Assembly: GCA_009746045.1 (NCBI GenBank)
Contig: RPFO01001388.1
Coordinates: forward strand, 1 to 56,419
DNA: 56,419 nucleotides
Direction of reading: 5' to 3'
Source of the DNA: Mesostigma viride
Taxonomy: Eukaryota > Streptophyta > Mesostigmatophyceae > Mesostigmatales > Mesostigmataceae
Below, in pieces: positions 1-10,769 of the stretch; the first letter of the stretch is position 1, and each line of letters begins with the position of its first letter. The translations under genes were made by a program, and so were the position numbers. The notes beneath the pieces were generated by a model, which was not told the DNA's origin, ran no database searches, and saw only the letters and a list, made by a program, of their open reading frames with translations.

Positions 1-854
1 GTTAGGCGACCTGGATTGTTCTGCTGGCTCTCGTGGCAGCTTACCAGACTGATGGCAGATAGAGGGCTAAGGCCGCGACCTGAGGGTGTTGTCCCTCCGG
101 TATATAGAGTCGCCCTCATATTCTGGCCAGTTGATTGGTCCGTTCTTGGTCCCTTGGTACTGATTTGTTTTGCTCTGTGTTCCTGCCCAGTGGCCCGTTC
201 CCCCCCCGCAAGGCAGGCCTCTGTGCAGGCCAGTTAGGGACCTCCACCAGGCTTTTGGTGCTGGCTACCTACACCACCCGCGTGGTGGTGGAACCGAGTT
301 ATAACACGTTGGTGCTTTGTATCTGGATGGCCTGTCGATTGTGTTGGTGTGTTGCTGGGTGCATTAAGGTTTTTTCCTACCCCTTGGTTTCCTCCTGTGC
401 GAGGAAGAGGGCTTCCCTACCTTGTGGGGGGGGAGGTGTGTTACGTCGCGTAACAATTCGTTGTTAGTTCGGACGTAAATTAGGTCTTTTGCCGTCGATC
501 GTTCCTAGGTTTTACGTGTAGTTCCAACTGCATGGGACACTATTGTCCTCGTAACGGTACTGTGGTACATTGGGTGCTTTTGGGCGCCGCGCCGCGTACT
601 TTATTAATGGTCCTTATCCTTTGGTAGAATGTAGTGGACCAGCGTGCATCTGTGCATCTGTCTGTGCATCTGTAGGCGAGGGCCAGGTCGGCCCGAGCAT
701 GTTGGACCGTTGGTGACCATTTATGCACGTTCTACCCCTCGTGTGGTCACTCGGCGTGTGTTAAATGAATTAACACATATAGGCTTGGGTCACGGCAGTG
801 TAGTGTGTTTCCTTCCTCTATTCCTGGAATAAACGGGTTCGGGTAAATGGTTGT

Positions 855-1076
855 ATGGCGTATTATAGCAACACATACGTGAATGCATTGAGATCAGCTC
901 CGTCTCGTTCGTCTTTCGCTAGGGGTTTGAGTAGAGGAGGCCTGACCAATTTAGGTAGTATCAGGCCCAGTAGAGGTAGAGGTGGAGGTAGAAGTTTAGG
1001 ACGTAACACGTACCTAGGTATTGGGTTGGCCCGGGGACTCTTGGGTCGTCGTCGTCACGGGCCAAACAGCCAATGA
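855..1076 (+). CDS. Small Arg/Gly-rich basic ORF, unknown
   Basis: A 73-codon open frame beginning MAYYSNTY. The second half is rich in Arg, Gly and Ser, with RGRGGGR and GRRRHG runs, so the product would be strongly basic and could bind nucleic acid. I do not recognise a family. An AATAAA lies just upstream at about 828. No neighbouring gene gives context, and the ORF overlaps a possible LTR (434-1006), so it may be fortuitous. Confidence 0.15.
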   Translation: MAYYSNTYVNALRSAPSRSSFARGLSRGGLTNLGSIRPSRGRGGGRSLGRNTYLGIGLARGLLGRRRHGPNSQ

Positions 1077-1667
1077 GCCCCCCAGCCAATGATCGAGAGC
1101 CAGCCAGCTCCCCCCCCACCACCAAATTGGCAGCGGACAACAGTACGTACTGAGAAGCCTCGCTTTACCCGAGGCAATGCCAGTGTCAACATATATACTA
1201 AAATTTGTAAAACGCAGCCCTGGCACAATTTTAGCTAACACTCTTTCGAACGGCTTTCGGCTCCAGCCACTCAGCGGCGCGACTTACAGTCCGCTTGACG
1301 AATGAGCTGCGCGAAATTTCGTTGCGACCAATCACGAAAAGGTCAAACCACGGCGTCCATATTATGAGGGTTTTTGGGCGTTACATCCAGATGAGCCATT
1401 TGGCAGAGGTCCGTATGCCCAGATGGCTCCTACTAGAAAACTCTGCGATTTCCTGTGTTCGCGAGCTCCAGATATAACCGTCGCAAACTTTTGGGCTGTT
1501 GGACCAAACTTTCTGTTGGGGAAATCCCGTTACAAACGCGCAGGAAGCTCACACGTGGATTTTCCTCTGCTCCACCGCTTGTAAGCGATTTCCCCCTGCT
1601 GTCTGCGGGTTTGGCGAGGTCACTCATCCCCGCGCGCATCGCGCTCCCGTGCAGGGGTAGCAGTCAA

Positions 1668-1672
1668 TCTGG
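1668..1672. repeat. Chromovirus target site duplication, left copy
   Basis: TCTGG lies immediately before the TGTTACG start of the left LTR. The same five bases follow CGTAACA at 22812-22816. A 5-bp duplication is typical of Ty3/gypsy integrases. Confidence 0.9.
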
Positions 1673-2090
1673 TGTTACGTCCCGAGCCGGACGGTGCGAA
1701 AGATCTAATCTAGTATAAGGTGCAGTTTAATAAGCCGGCATAGCCGCGCATCCTAGGTTGGCAAATACGGGTACGGGGTATAATACGCGGACCTAAAATA
1801 CGCGTATTATACGTGGGGGTGTAAAATACGCGGCGGTAAAATACGCGACCGTTTTTGTGGTCCAATTGTCAGTCACCCAATTAGCACGCTCCTTGATGAT
1901 GGTCATGCAGTTATTGCAACTGAAATTTGGTGTATATGCTTATTTATTAACATCTTCCATTAATTTATGCCCTGCAATCCTATCTGATTATGATTTGTTA
2001 AATGCTGGGGGGAGCAGACTGCAACGGGAACTGTAAGGAATCAATTAATTAGTTAATTGTAAGGAAAGCCATCCACTATATAATGCATGA

Positions 2091-2320
2091 GAGGACATAA
2101 GACACAAGGTCCAAGGACCTTGCTCTCAAGGATCCCACAACAAGCTCCATACACATACACACATGTGCACACACATTCATCATTGACAAAATGCACAACA
2201 GCAGAGGACATAAGACACAAGGTCCAAGGACCTTGCTCTCAAGGATCCCACAACAAGCTCCATACACATACACACATGTGCACACACATTCATCATGCAT
2301 TGACAAAATGCACAACAGCA
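2091..2320. repeat. Tandem duplication of a ~113-bp unit
   Basis: A unit beginning GAGGACATAAGACACAAGG occurs at 2091-2203 and again at 2204-2320. The copies are nearly identical apart from a TGCA insertion in the second. Each holds a CA/TG-rich stretch. It lies inside the hAT element, outside the transposase fragment. Confidence 0.9.
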
Positions 2321-2513
2321 CCCCCGCTGCCATGGAGATTACTCCACGTTGGTCCATGCAATTATTCAAGCCAGCACGGCCATGCTTTCATAACGGCAGC
2401 GCATGCAGCCCTTGTTCTCACTATACTATTGCTAGTAACTTGTGAGTTATAACTTCATGTCCCATCCATCACATGGGTCCATGCAACCATCGGCCATCAC
2501 CCACTAGCTGCCA

Positions 2514-3050
2514 TCACATACTACACCGGCTGAAGATGGTATAAGTATTTTCGGGTACCATCTGCTTGAAAGAGGCGCTCTCAGCCGCATTGAAGGCAAT
2601 GCCGTTCTCGATAAAAAATTCGGCAGCCAGCAGCTGGATACCTTGTTCGTCGACGGGAACCAGCCATTTGGTGATGCTCAGCTGGCCTTGATGCTTGCTG
2701 GGAACCGACGACAAGTCAGCCGGCGCAGCCCCTCCCATCTCCGCCATTGCCCTGTTCAAAGTGTGCACCTTCTTGGCGTCTGACTTCTGCAACTTGTTGT
2801 TAGCAATCCTGAGAAACCTGTTCCGGATATTCGGTGGAATTTTGTCGCAGGGTAACACCCCTTCCCCTGCGATTCCGGCAAAGTGTGCACGGACTCGGAA
2901 TACGCTTATTGGCCCCGCCTTGTAGGAGAAGTTCTTGTTGCAAAATGAGCAGAACATCCTCGACACATACTGCGTTGTGTTACTAACAGCATCCGTGACT
3001 GCTTCTTTCTTCTCGACAACGAAATCCCATTCAGGCCCTTTCTTCGGCAT
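2514..3050 (-). pseudogene. hAT transposase N-terminal fragment with BED-like zinc finger
   Basis: A 178-codon frame starting MPKKGPEWDF; an in-frame Met nine codons upstream is also possible. The N-terminal third has a Trp, a CSFC pair and a later His in the spacing of a BED-type zinc finger. Near the C-terminus the segment FFIENGIAFNAAESASFKQM matches the conserved hAT transposase motif before the catalytic fold. The frame then ends; no RNase H-like DDE region or C-terminal dimerisation domain follows within the 1.7-kb element. This is what a deletion derivative would look like. It could still act as a DNA-binding repressor, but that is speculation. Confidence 0.75.
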
Positions 3051-3559
3051 GGCTGCAAATCGAAAATGGCTGCACACTATCGCACAGTCGCACTGGCCTC
3101 GTCCTCGCTATATTGCATTACACCGTCAGTAGCACAGCTGGCATTTGCTGTCATTATGCGTGATGTACCTAGTCCTAGCTGTCTCCTACCGGCCAAAGAT
3201 TTTGCAAGGCTTGCGCTTTATGGAAAGAACTGTACGCATCTACTTCTAGTAGTAAAAATCTCAAATGTGCAGTGAACGCGCCGCGCCCAGAACCTGGGCA
3301 CCGCGCCAGTGCCCGCTGCCCGCTGGTACCCCCGAAAAATTCTAAGTCCAAACCGCGTATTCTGAAGTAAAGTACGCGTACATACGGCGGAGGCCTTCAG
3401 TGTACGTTTTCCCGTACTTCTGCGGCTCCGTACGGCGTACTGACCAACCCGGCGCGCATCCGCGTACCGCGATAGCAAGCAAAGATCGCAGTAAATTGAC
3501 TAACTGAGCCGCGGTTTATCCTCAGCTAGGCCTTATAGCATGATTAACCCTTAGTCCGT

Positions 3560-3585
3560 AAACCACCCGAAATTTCGGGTAGTTT
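3560..3585. repeat. Subterminal 26-nt palindrome of piggyBac-like copy 1
   Basis: The stretch from AAACC to GTTT around the core ACCCGAAATTTCGGGT is self-complementary except for one mismatched pair. The sister element has a perfect 26-nt palindrome of different sequence at the equivalent place (45784-45809). Confidence 0.85.
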
Positions 3586-4757
3586 GATCAACGGTCGTAA
3601 TTCGCGCCGCGCCGCAAGCGCCGCGCCACCCGTGACGGATGCAAGTTGTCCGATGGGTCCGGGAACACTTAGGGACGAAGGTGATGCATAGGTTTGGGGG
3701 TAATATTCGCCATAGCCTGGTAATTACAACGTGCTTTACGACAGTATCACGTGACTTTGGCGGGAAATTTTCGCTCGCGCGCGCGCGTAACGAGATATGG
3801 CTGCCAACTTGCCGTTATCATGGAAATTTTGCGTCTTGCGGCCAGAAACGGTTCAGAATGTTGCTCAGAATGTCGATGCGTGATTTTCGTAGGTTAGGCA
3901 TGGCCAGATTTATAGGATTGGGAAAATACAGGTAGGAAAATAGTGCTTTCTTGGTCTTCAGCAGTGCTAGATGAGTCATCGCTTATCATATGTCGATTTT
4001 CTCCCTATGGCCGGGCAGTCTGCGCCAGCCCAAGCATCCAGATTTGGTACGGGATGTCCGCTGCAGCGTTAGCTGGGAATGCGGACGCGTTTATAGGTCA
4101 TCTTTGAACGGAACATCAATCTGGTAATCATGGAGGATGCATGCAGGATGAGGCTATGGCGGCCTTTGCCTGTAGAGCAACGGTATGTGTGAGATATGAG
4201 GGTCCCGGCCAGGGGAGTCCGTGCGGGACATGAACGAGCCATGTACGACAACGGGTTTGCGTGTTGTTTGCAGCGGAATATGTCTTCCATGCATTATATT
4301 TGACGAGCTTATTAGTGCACTGTTTAGCAAGCTTCCATGTTGCTGTAGAGAATGGTATTAGCCCAGAAAGTGCCCAGTTTATGGCATTTCTTTGGAGCAC
4401 ATCATTTCGTTAGTGCAGGTATGCAGCATGTTTGTATTCCAGCACCTTTGGCAGTCTTTTTCAGCCTGCTATAATGCATTCTTGTACTGCATGCCATGGA
4501 TGGCTGTTTACGCTCGCGTAACCCACACACATATACGAGCACGTTTTATTGGTCTAATGGGTTATCCGGGTGGTCTGACCCAAGGAAACCACCATTGGAC
4601 TATCCAACTAAGTTGTCCAATGTTGGTATTGAGGTTCCCTTCCCTCCCTGGGAAGTTAGGGGTAGGTACACTTTTTCTTGGGGAAAAAAGATCGTCTTTG
4701 GGCCAACTTTGACTGGCGCTGCCATCCAAATGCTTTGATAAACCCATGATATTATTA

Positions 4758-5006
4758 ATTAATTAATTAATTAATTAAACTCGTGCTCCCGTTGGGGAGT
4801 CACGGAGCACCGAAGTGCTTTTAATCCCTGTGTGTGCACTACAGGAGAAAGGGCAGAGACCCCCAGTCTCCTTCATGCCAAAGGCATGCCACAGCTGCAA
4901 TCGGGCGCGGCTAGCTAAAAGGACAGGCTAACGATCCGGCAAACTGTGGGTGCAATAAGACCCATGTGAGCATGTCATAGCAAGGAGCGTGGGCAAGTAA
5001 TCTGAA
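4758..5006 (-). mobile_element. 5'-truncated LINE fragment nested in the piggyBac-like element
   Basis: Flanked by a 13-bp direct repeat CATGATATTATTA (4745-4757 and 5007-5019), a LINE-style target site duplication. On the minus strand it ends in a hairpin (GTGCTCC ... GGAGCAC) followed by a TTAA-repeat tail. The same hairpin and tail end the plus-strand LINE at 35985-36027, so this is the 3' end of the same or a related LINE family. The sister piggyBac-like copy lacks the insertion. Confidence 0.8.
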
Positions 5007-5658
5007 CATGATATTATTACATATTCTGAAAGCCCTTGAAGCGTAGATATGTTTGGCATCTTGGTTGAGGGTATTTGGAGTTGTGGCCTGTGAGTTATGA
5101 TTTTTTTCATTTTTAGGGGTATGAAAATGCCCAAAATGGGTCAGCGGACTATGGGTTAATTAATCTAGCTATATAACACGGCATGTCATGAGGCAAATGA
5201 CATCCGGATTAGTGCCCCTTGGTCTGAGAGAGTCGTCAACACTCGTTTCATTAATCATCAAACCAAAAAGAAAGAGTCCATCGTCCACAGACCAATTTCA
5301 CCTAGCTGCGCTACCAAGCTGGCAAGTTGGTGTGCAGGCGCGCCGACATGCGCGCCGATCTTCCAGATACTGCCGTCAAGCCCCAATAGGTTCTGTATGA
5401 CGTCTAGGGCCGGCCCGGCCCCTAGAAGATCTCGTACTTCTGACTAGGCTCAAAATAACTGGTCCGGAACACACAAGTACCAAATAAACACACAAAGTCC
5501 CGAACTTAGGACAAATTCCCAAATAAGTCCCGAATTGAGTCCTATAGTCCGGCGGACTATGAAAGCGAGCTATCGAAAGTCCCAAACGAATAACAAATGA
5601 CTTTCGACTTATTTATTGAAGGCATTGTTACGCCCATACAAAGGTCTGGGCCGTAACA

Positions 5659-5672
5659 CTCCTCCCTTCCCC
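5659..5672 (-). other. Chromovirus polypurine tract
   Basis: On the minus strand GGGGAAGGGAGGAG lies directly before the LTR start TGTTACGG. This is the expected plus-strand priming site beside the 3' LTR. Confidence 0.85.
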
Positions 5673-6605
5673 AGGGGACGATAGCTATATCGTCCAGGCT
5701 TGGGGCGCACGCAACAAGACAATTAACACAAACAAACAAACAAGAAAAAAAGAAGCTCTTGCAAGCAAAACAAGCAACACACAAAAGCGACAATTGCCCA
5801 GGCTGGGCAGTCAGCTATAGAGAACAATAGTACAAAATCGGCCATGGGGATACTATGTCCCAACCCCTGTTCGCCAGCAGGTTAGTAAAGCCAATTCTCC
5901 CCGGCGTTGCCACACAAGGACAATTCCTTGATAGCCGATGGGATGCTGTCGCCATCCCGTTGCAATCCATGAGGGCAATGTGACTGGAAACTCTGGATCT
6001 CTGGACTGGAACAGCAGGAACAGGAACCCCCATAATCCTTCCTGGAATCTCCCCCACTTCCCACAAATCCATCAATTAATCTCCCTCTCACCGCTGCCCT
6101 CCCTGGCGACCGCGCTAGTGCAGGGCCGCGGCAGCATATGAAATTCCGCCAGCGACCCGAATCAGAGGCGCACACCAATCAACGCCATGCAAGACAATTA
6201 ACCCAATTGATGGGGTCGACCGATACCAATACTACCGGATGCATGGTTGCAGGCGACGATGCTTATCACAACTGGGATAATAATACGCGCGTGGCAGACA
6301 TGTTGCGCGCGACCATGCACAGTGGCGGGCACGCAACAGTTGGGGTGCGCAACAGTGATCCGCGGGGCGCGCACGCGCCAGCATGTGACAGCGTTGTAAA
6401 CGCCACCGCCGAGCAAAGGCCAAAATATGGATCACGGCAGTCGTCATCAGCGACTACGGGAGGTGCTCGCGTGCAGAACTGTCCAATGCGGTCGATGCAG
6501 GGAGGACCACCAAGCTGAATCACGTCTTGCCTGTGCGGAGATGCGCGCGCAAGCGCTGAACTCGTCATCCCGTCTGCAAGACTGTCCATGAGGAGGTCGC
6601 GACCC
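5673..6605. other. Chromovirus 3' internal region, no gene seen
   Basis: About 930 bases between the purine tract and the end of the extra 3' ORF. The frames here are short and overlap the end of the neighbouring ORF in other phases. I see no conserved domain. Confidence 0.5.
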
Positions 6606-7969
6606 TCACATTCCTCCAATGCTAGGGCCCACCCCTCCCGACCGCGCCTTCCGTTGACGATACTCGTGGAGTACCTGGCGACCCTGCTCACCAATTTCCT
6701 CGAGGATCTTCCCGGGGTTAGCGAGGTGATCCGCATTGTATGCGAGCTGGTATTCGTTCACGTTGGTGCGCGTTTGAGCGAGGTCTACCCACGTCCCGGT
6801 GGGCCAGTACGACATGAATGCGGCCAGGTATTGCGGGTGCGTGAACATGATTGTGCCCGCGTTCCAATCAATAACCCCACATCCATGCTCCGCAAAGAAA
6901 CCCCCCGCCATGGTCAACACTACGACGCGCACCTGGAGAGCGTTGAAGCGAAAGCCCGGAGCCCTCACAAAGTTGGGCACAACCCAGTCGAGGAATGCCT
7001 CTCCCTCGCACGGAGCATACTTGGGACAGTCAACCTTTCGAGGTTTACCATCTACCATGTATTTTGGCAGCTCCCGCTTGGGGCCGTAACGCGTACCAGA
7101 ACCCTCTGACGTCGATTCTAGGCAGTCCTGGGGTCGCGGGGCCACCCTCCCTGGGTGCAAGTCGAAGCAGACTAGCTCGCGCATGGAGCCTCGCTCCACA
7201 TACGCATGAGTTCCTGCCTCAAAGTGCAGCGGTTGCGGTCGATGATAGTCCGCGCTGTCGACGGCCACGAACAGCGGTGGTGGGAGTTCAATGTAGACGG
7301 GAACACCCCGAAACTCACGTAAGGGGCGTACTCGTTGTGGGCCGGGAAACGCGCTGACGTAAGCGCCCACCGTCCATGGCGCCGGTCGAGCCACCGCCTG
7401 TACGAGCAAAGACCCCTGCGCGGGAGATATAAAGCCCACCGCTGGTATCGGGCCACGCCTCTCTGGTATATGGGCGCGGGACGTCTCCACGCGGGCCACC
7501 CGCTCGGAGTAAGTTCGAGCTTCTCGGCGCGGACTCTGGGAATCCGCGGAGACGCTGCCCGCCGACACCTCGTTCGTACATGCGCGACGTCTAACTTCTC
7601 GCTGGGCATCCGGTTCCACCTGGGGCCGTTTCTGGTTGCGCTCAACAACCTCGGAAACGAGCTTGGTCAGGTCGGTCGAGCCGCCCGTTCGCCGGGTCGG
7701 TCCCGTCCCGACAAGAACCGTCATCCCCCCGTTCCCTGGGTCCGAATGGTTAGCACGGCATCACCGTCCCGTTGTTGGATCGGTGTCACCGCAGGTGTGA
7801 CAGAACCGCCCGTTCGCCGAGTCGGCCCTGTTTGCACCTGGCGTTGGTCAGGAGTCTTAGGCTCCGCCAATGGCTGCGGGACGTTCATGTCCATGTCCAT
7901 CCGCAAGTCAACGTTGTCAGCCAACAACGATATCCCTGGCTCCTCGCTGTCGGGCTGCTGTGGAAGCAT
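6606..7969 (-). CDS. Extra ORF after pol in the chromovirus, unknown function
   Basis: Two frames (7969-7721 and 7724-6606) meet at a run of six G; a single-base slip there joins them into about 450 codons. The N-terminal part is polar and repeats the motif TGPTRRTGGS once in each frame, with an Arg/Glu-rich stretch between. The C-terminal half contains an aromatic-rich segment (GEAFLDWV, AFMSYWPTGTWVDLAQ) and a terminal charged helix. There is no RT, integrase or zinc-knuckle motif, and no signal peptide or clear membrane anchor. It lies downstream of the integrase and chromodomain, the place where some Ty3/gypsy elements carry env, but nothing here identifies an envelope protein. A second capsid-like protein is an alternative I cannot support. 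Confidence 0.6.
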
Positions 7970-8173
7970 CTGCGATCATCGCACACTCGACTCAAGGCGT
8001 GTGAGTGTGAAAAAGGGGTACCCTTGATACTAGGCTCTTATACCCAATTACCACGATGCATGGTGCGTACACATCGACGTGAATAACACAAGTGCCTTCG
8101 CGGCATCCTGGCTAGCTACACGTGATCAAGCCCGTTGTCATAGCGCCCCCACCACTACTACCTTCGCGGTAGC

Positions 8174-8390
8174 CTAGTGGAGGGCATGCTTGGCCTTATA
8201 CTCGCGAAGCAGACGTTCACACCCTTCTAGCTCATTCTCGGTTCGCCACGAATCCTCGTAATCATGCTGAGCAAAACGCCACCGTACGCGATACTGTCGC
8301 TGTCTACCTCTCCCACGCTTGATGTCCCGGTGGTCCACGATCTCGGCCACCTCGTCTTCCTGTTCTCCAGTCTCGGGGTTGTACTCGACA
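8174..8390 (-). pseudogene. Chromodomain at the integrase C-terminus
   Basis: In a frame different from the upstream integrase, the segment reads EVAEIVDHRDIKRGRG, then QYRVRWRF and EDSWRTENEL, ending LLREYKAKHALH and a stop. This matches the chromodomain pattern: two aromatic residues around the VRW strand, then the Trp of the WE-like motif, then a C-terminal helix. It identifies the element as a chromovirus. Confidence 0.82.
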
Positions 8391-10186
8391 GGGCCGGGCC
8401 GGCGGGTTGAGCCGACCTTGGATGGAGTTCTGGTGGTATAACTTGAGCTGGTCTCGATGGAAGTTGGAGGAAGTGTTCCAGGAGCTCGGGATGTCCACCT
8501 TGAACATCACATCTCCAAGCTTCTCCAGAACCTTGTGTGGCCCCAGGAACATAGGACGGAGCTTTGTCTTGAGCTCACCCTCTACCTTCTCAGAGAAACG
8601 TCCTAGGCGGGGGCCTTCCACCAGTACCCAGTCGCCCACCTCGATGGCCGGTGTGCGCGCATCTAGGCGGCCAGCAGTCCTCGCCATATAGCGCTCAGCG
8701 GCGGCCCGGTAGCCCTTGACCGCACTGTCATGGGCCTGGCGCATCTGGACCAGCAACCTCTCCACCCCTTCGAGGGTGTCTCGCCGGACCGACATCTCAG
8801 CTAAGGCTGGGCTTGTGAGAAGGTCAGTCGGCGTGAGCAGATGCCTGCCCGTGTTGAGGAAGAATTGTGTGAATCCATGAGCTGCCTGGGGGGCGTTATT
8901 CAGGGAGAACTCCACCAAACCCAAGAACTCTTCCCAGTTGCTTCCCACCGCGTCGGTGTAGTGGCGCATGGTCTCTTGCACTGTGCGGTTCAGCCTCTCC
9001 ACCATGCAGGTGGGAGGACGAGCTGTGATATGCTGTCCCCAGCGACACCTTGGTGCCCAGGCATTCAAAGAACTCCTGCCAGAAGCGGGCCGTGAACAGC
9101 TTGTCTCGGTCCGATATGAATTGCCGGCTGAGTCCGTGGTACCTGAGCACGTGGTGAAGGTATAGCTTAGCGCAAGCCTCGGCCGTAAGTTCGGCCGGAC
9201 ATGGTGCCAGGTGACACATGCGCGTCAAACGGTCCAGGAAAACCAGAATCATGCTGTTGCCATTCTTGGTCTTCCGGAAGGGGCCAACAAAATCCATCAT
9301 CGATCAGGGAATCCCAAGGGCCCATCGGGTCTGGTAGGGTCTGGGGGACCGCCTGTGAGCCCGTATTGCGGGACTTCATGATCTGACATGATGGACACTC
9401 GCGCACGTACGTCTCAATGTACTCTCGCATGCCTGGCCAATAGAAGTTCTTTCTGGCCCGTGGCAGCAAGCGGTGGATCCCTTGGTGGCCACCGGCGAGA
9501 GAGTCATGGAGCTCATGGAGCAGAGCCGCTCGACATAACTCCGGGACGTACAGGCGCCAGCAGTCTGGCCTCACCATGACATAGAGTCGCCCGTCCTGGA
9601 ACTTGCACGGGAGCTTGCCCATCTGCTTGGGGTGCGACCTGATTGCCTCTAAGGCCGCGGGCTCCGTGACAGTGAACCGACTAATCAACGTCTCCAGGAC
9701 AGAAGTGATCGTGTACGTGTCCGCCTCCTCCTCAAGGGTTTGGTGCACGTACTCCGAAAAAATGGTAGGGGGCCCGATGCGCTGCAGGTGAAAAATTCCC
9801 TGAGCCGGTACCACGTGGCTGAGTGGCACTCGTGACCGGGACCCCTCCCTTTCCCCGGGGGCGCGCACGTCCTCGCGCGCGGCCTCCCAGTCGGGAGACA
9901 GGTCGTCCTGGGTCGTGCGACCGGTGTGGAACAGATAGCGACTGTGCGGCGACTTGTTGCGGGGCTGGGTGACTTCCCGCTCGTGCGTGATGTTATGCAC
10001 GTCGGGGCCCTGCATTTGGTATTCGCTGACAGGACTCCAAAAGGAACCGTCAGGGAACCACACCACGCGACGCCGAATGCTAATGTCCACATCCTGCGCG
10101 TCCAGCCAGTCGATGCCGATGATGATGTCTGCAGCTCCGAGCGGTGCGACCGTGGCTGGGAGCTCCACAGGGATGCCTTGAATCAC
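8174..10186 (-). pseudogene. Chromovirus integrase with chromodomain (frameshifted pol)
   Basis: Read on the minus strand. The first part still belongs to the protease C-terminus (ADIIIGIDWLDAQDV). After a linker of roughly 150 codons comes the HHCC zinc module (LHELHDSLAGGHQGIH ... CPSC). The catalytic core follows: first Asp in MMDFVGP, second in SDRDKLF, Glu in MVERLNRTVQE. A GPY/F-like module (FLGPHKVLEKLG) comes next. A chromodomain (about 8180-8380, EIVDHRDIKRGRG, YRVRWRF, LLREYK) ends at TAG 8176-8174. Frame changes are needed near 9295, 9040 and 8395. There is no RT or RNase H between protease and HHCC module. Chromodomains are known to steer chromovirus integration toward modified histones. 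Confidence 0.85.
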
Positions 10187-10196
10187 AGCCTTGATA

Positions 10197-10769
10197 TCAA
10201 CCCGACCAGGCGAGGGGCTCTTGCGACCATCTCAATATGTCACATTCACCACTGTCGCATGTGGCCGGATGTCGTATCCTGCGCGACGCGCCAATGCCTC
10301 GTTGATGAACGACATAGACGTGCGCACCCGTGTCCACCATGAACTGCACGTCCATGACGGTCTTGTCCTTGAGGTAGGGGTCTAATGCTGATCCCGGTAC
10401 AGCCAGACCTCCCCTAAACAGGAGCAAGTTGCGGGTACCAGCCGGAGTTGCGCGCGTAGGCTGGTCGGAGCTCGCTGCGCTACCCGTGGCCGGCTGCGTG
10501 CTTGGGGCAGAGTTCTCGCCCAAGGATGCATCCGCACTTGTATTCGCTACAAGCGGGGTGCGACTATCTACTGGAACGACTGATTCTGCGCCCGCGCTGG
10601 TATTCGCTACCAACGGGGTGTCCTTATCTAAGCTGTCTATCTGCCCGACGTTATTGACTTGCGCTACCCTATCTACCTGTCCTACATCTACCTCTATCCG
10701 TGTAGGCAGGGACACTACGCACGAGGAACGGAGGGCCGGGAGACCGCCTCGTTCGACCGCCCGGTCCAC
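10197..10769 (-). pseudogene. Chromovirus aspartic protease region
   Basis: The frame carries a spacer with two copies of TPLVANTSA, then the retropepsin start FMVDTGAHVYVV with the catalytic DTGA triad. A shift near 10318 is needed to continue into EALARRAGY and VVNVTY; a TGA at about 10230 then interrupts before IQGIPVELPATVAPLG. The C-terminal retropepsin motif IIIGIDWL is in the downstream frame. The single domain would dimerise to cut Gag and Pol. It sits between gag and the HHCC module where RT should follow. Confidence 0.8.

Larger units (their letters stand above)
1..1672. other. Left flanking DNA, no convincing gene
   Basis: About 1.7 kb before the chromovirus target site. The first 800 bases are GT-rich on the plus strand. 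I see no conserved domain. A purine tract followed by TGTTACG near 434 resembles a retroelement 3' LTR start and is treated as a finding. The last bases (TCTGG at 1668-1672) are one copy of the target site duplication of the large LTR element. Confidence 0.5.
1754..3453 (-). mobile_element. hAT-type DNA transposon, internally truncated
   Basis: A 1.7-kb insertion in the chromovirus LTR flanked by GCGCATCC at 1746-1753 and 3454-3461, the 8-bp duplication expected of hAT elements. Imperfect inverted ends share GGTTGG: the left end begins TAGGTTGGCAAATACG, and the reversed right end contains GGGTTGGTCAGTACG. Subterminal tracts are full of TACGCG/CGCGTA motifs like those in the hAT copies at 39138 and 40718. 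The minus strand carries a BED-like and N-terminal hAT transposase fragment (2514-3050). The catalytic region is missing, so the copy is not autonomous. Confidence 0.82.
3548..5155. mobile_element. piggyBac-like non-autonomous element, copy 1
   Basis: A 1608-bp insertion at a TTAA in the chromovirus LTR. TTAA stands at 3544-3547 and 5156-5159, and the uninterrupted right LTR shows the empty site. The ends are CCCTTAGTCCG and, reversed, CCCATAGTCCG; CCC-starting ends with TTAA targets are the piggyBac signature. Sequence is shared in reverse orientation with 44478-45820. No intact transposase is readable. A nested LINE fragment occupies 4758-5006. A near-perfect 26-nt palindrome lies 12 nt from the left end. 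Confidence 0.8.
1673..5658 (-). repeat. Chromovirus 3' LTR, split by two insertions
   Basis: The LTR survives as three pieces: 1673-1753, 3462-3547 and 5160-5658. Their lengths (81, 86 and 499) total 666, exactly the length of the intact LTR at 22146-22811. The first break is a hAT insertion with an 8-bp duplication (GCGCATCC), the second a piggyBac-like insertion at TTAA. Against the right LTR I find three substitutions, two in the middle piece and one in the last. Confidence 0.93.

Noticed and set aside
2087-2452. Plus-strand frames rich in Thr/His
   Set aside because: They translate the 113-bp tandem duplication and CA repeats inside the hAT element.
8174-8390. Idea that pol ends at 8304 without a chromodomain
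   Set aside because: The adjacent phase reads a clear chromodomain to a stop at 8174; the early end is due to a frame change.
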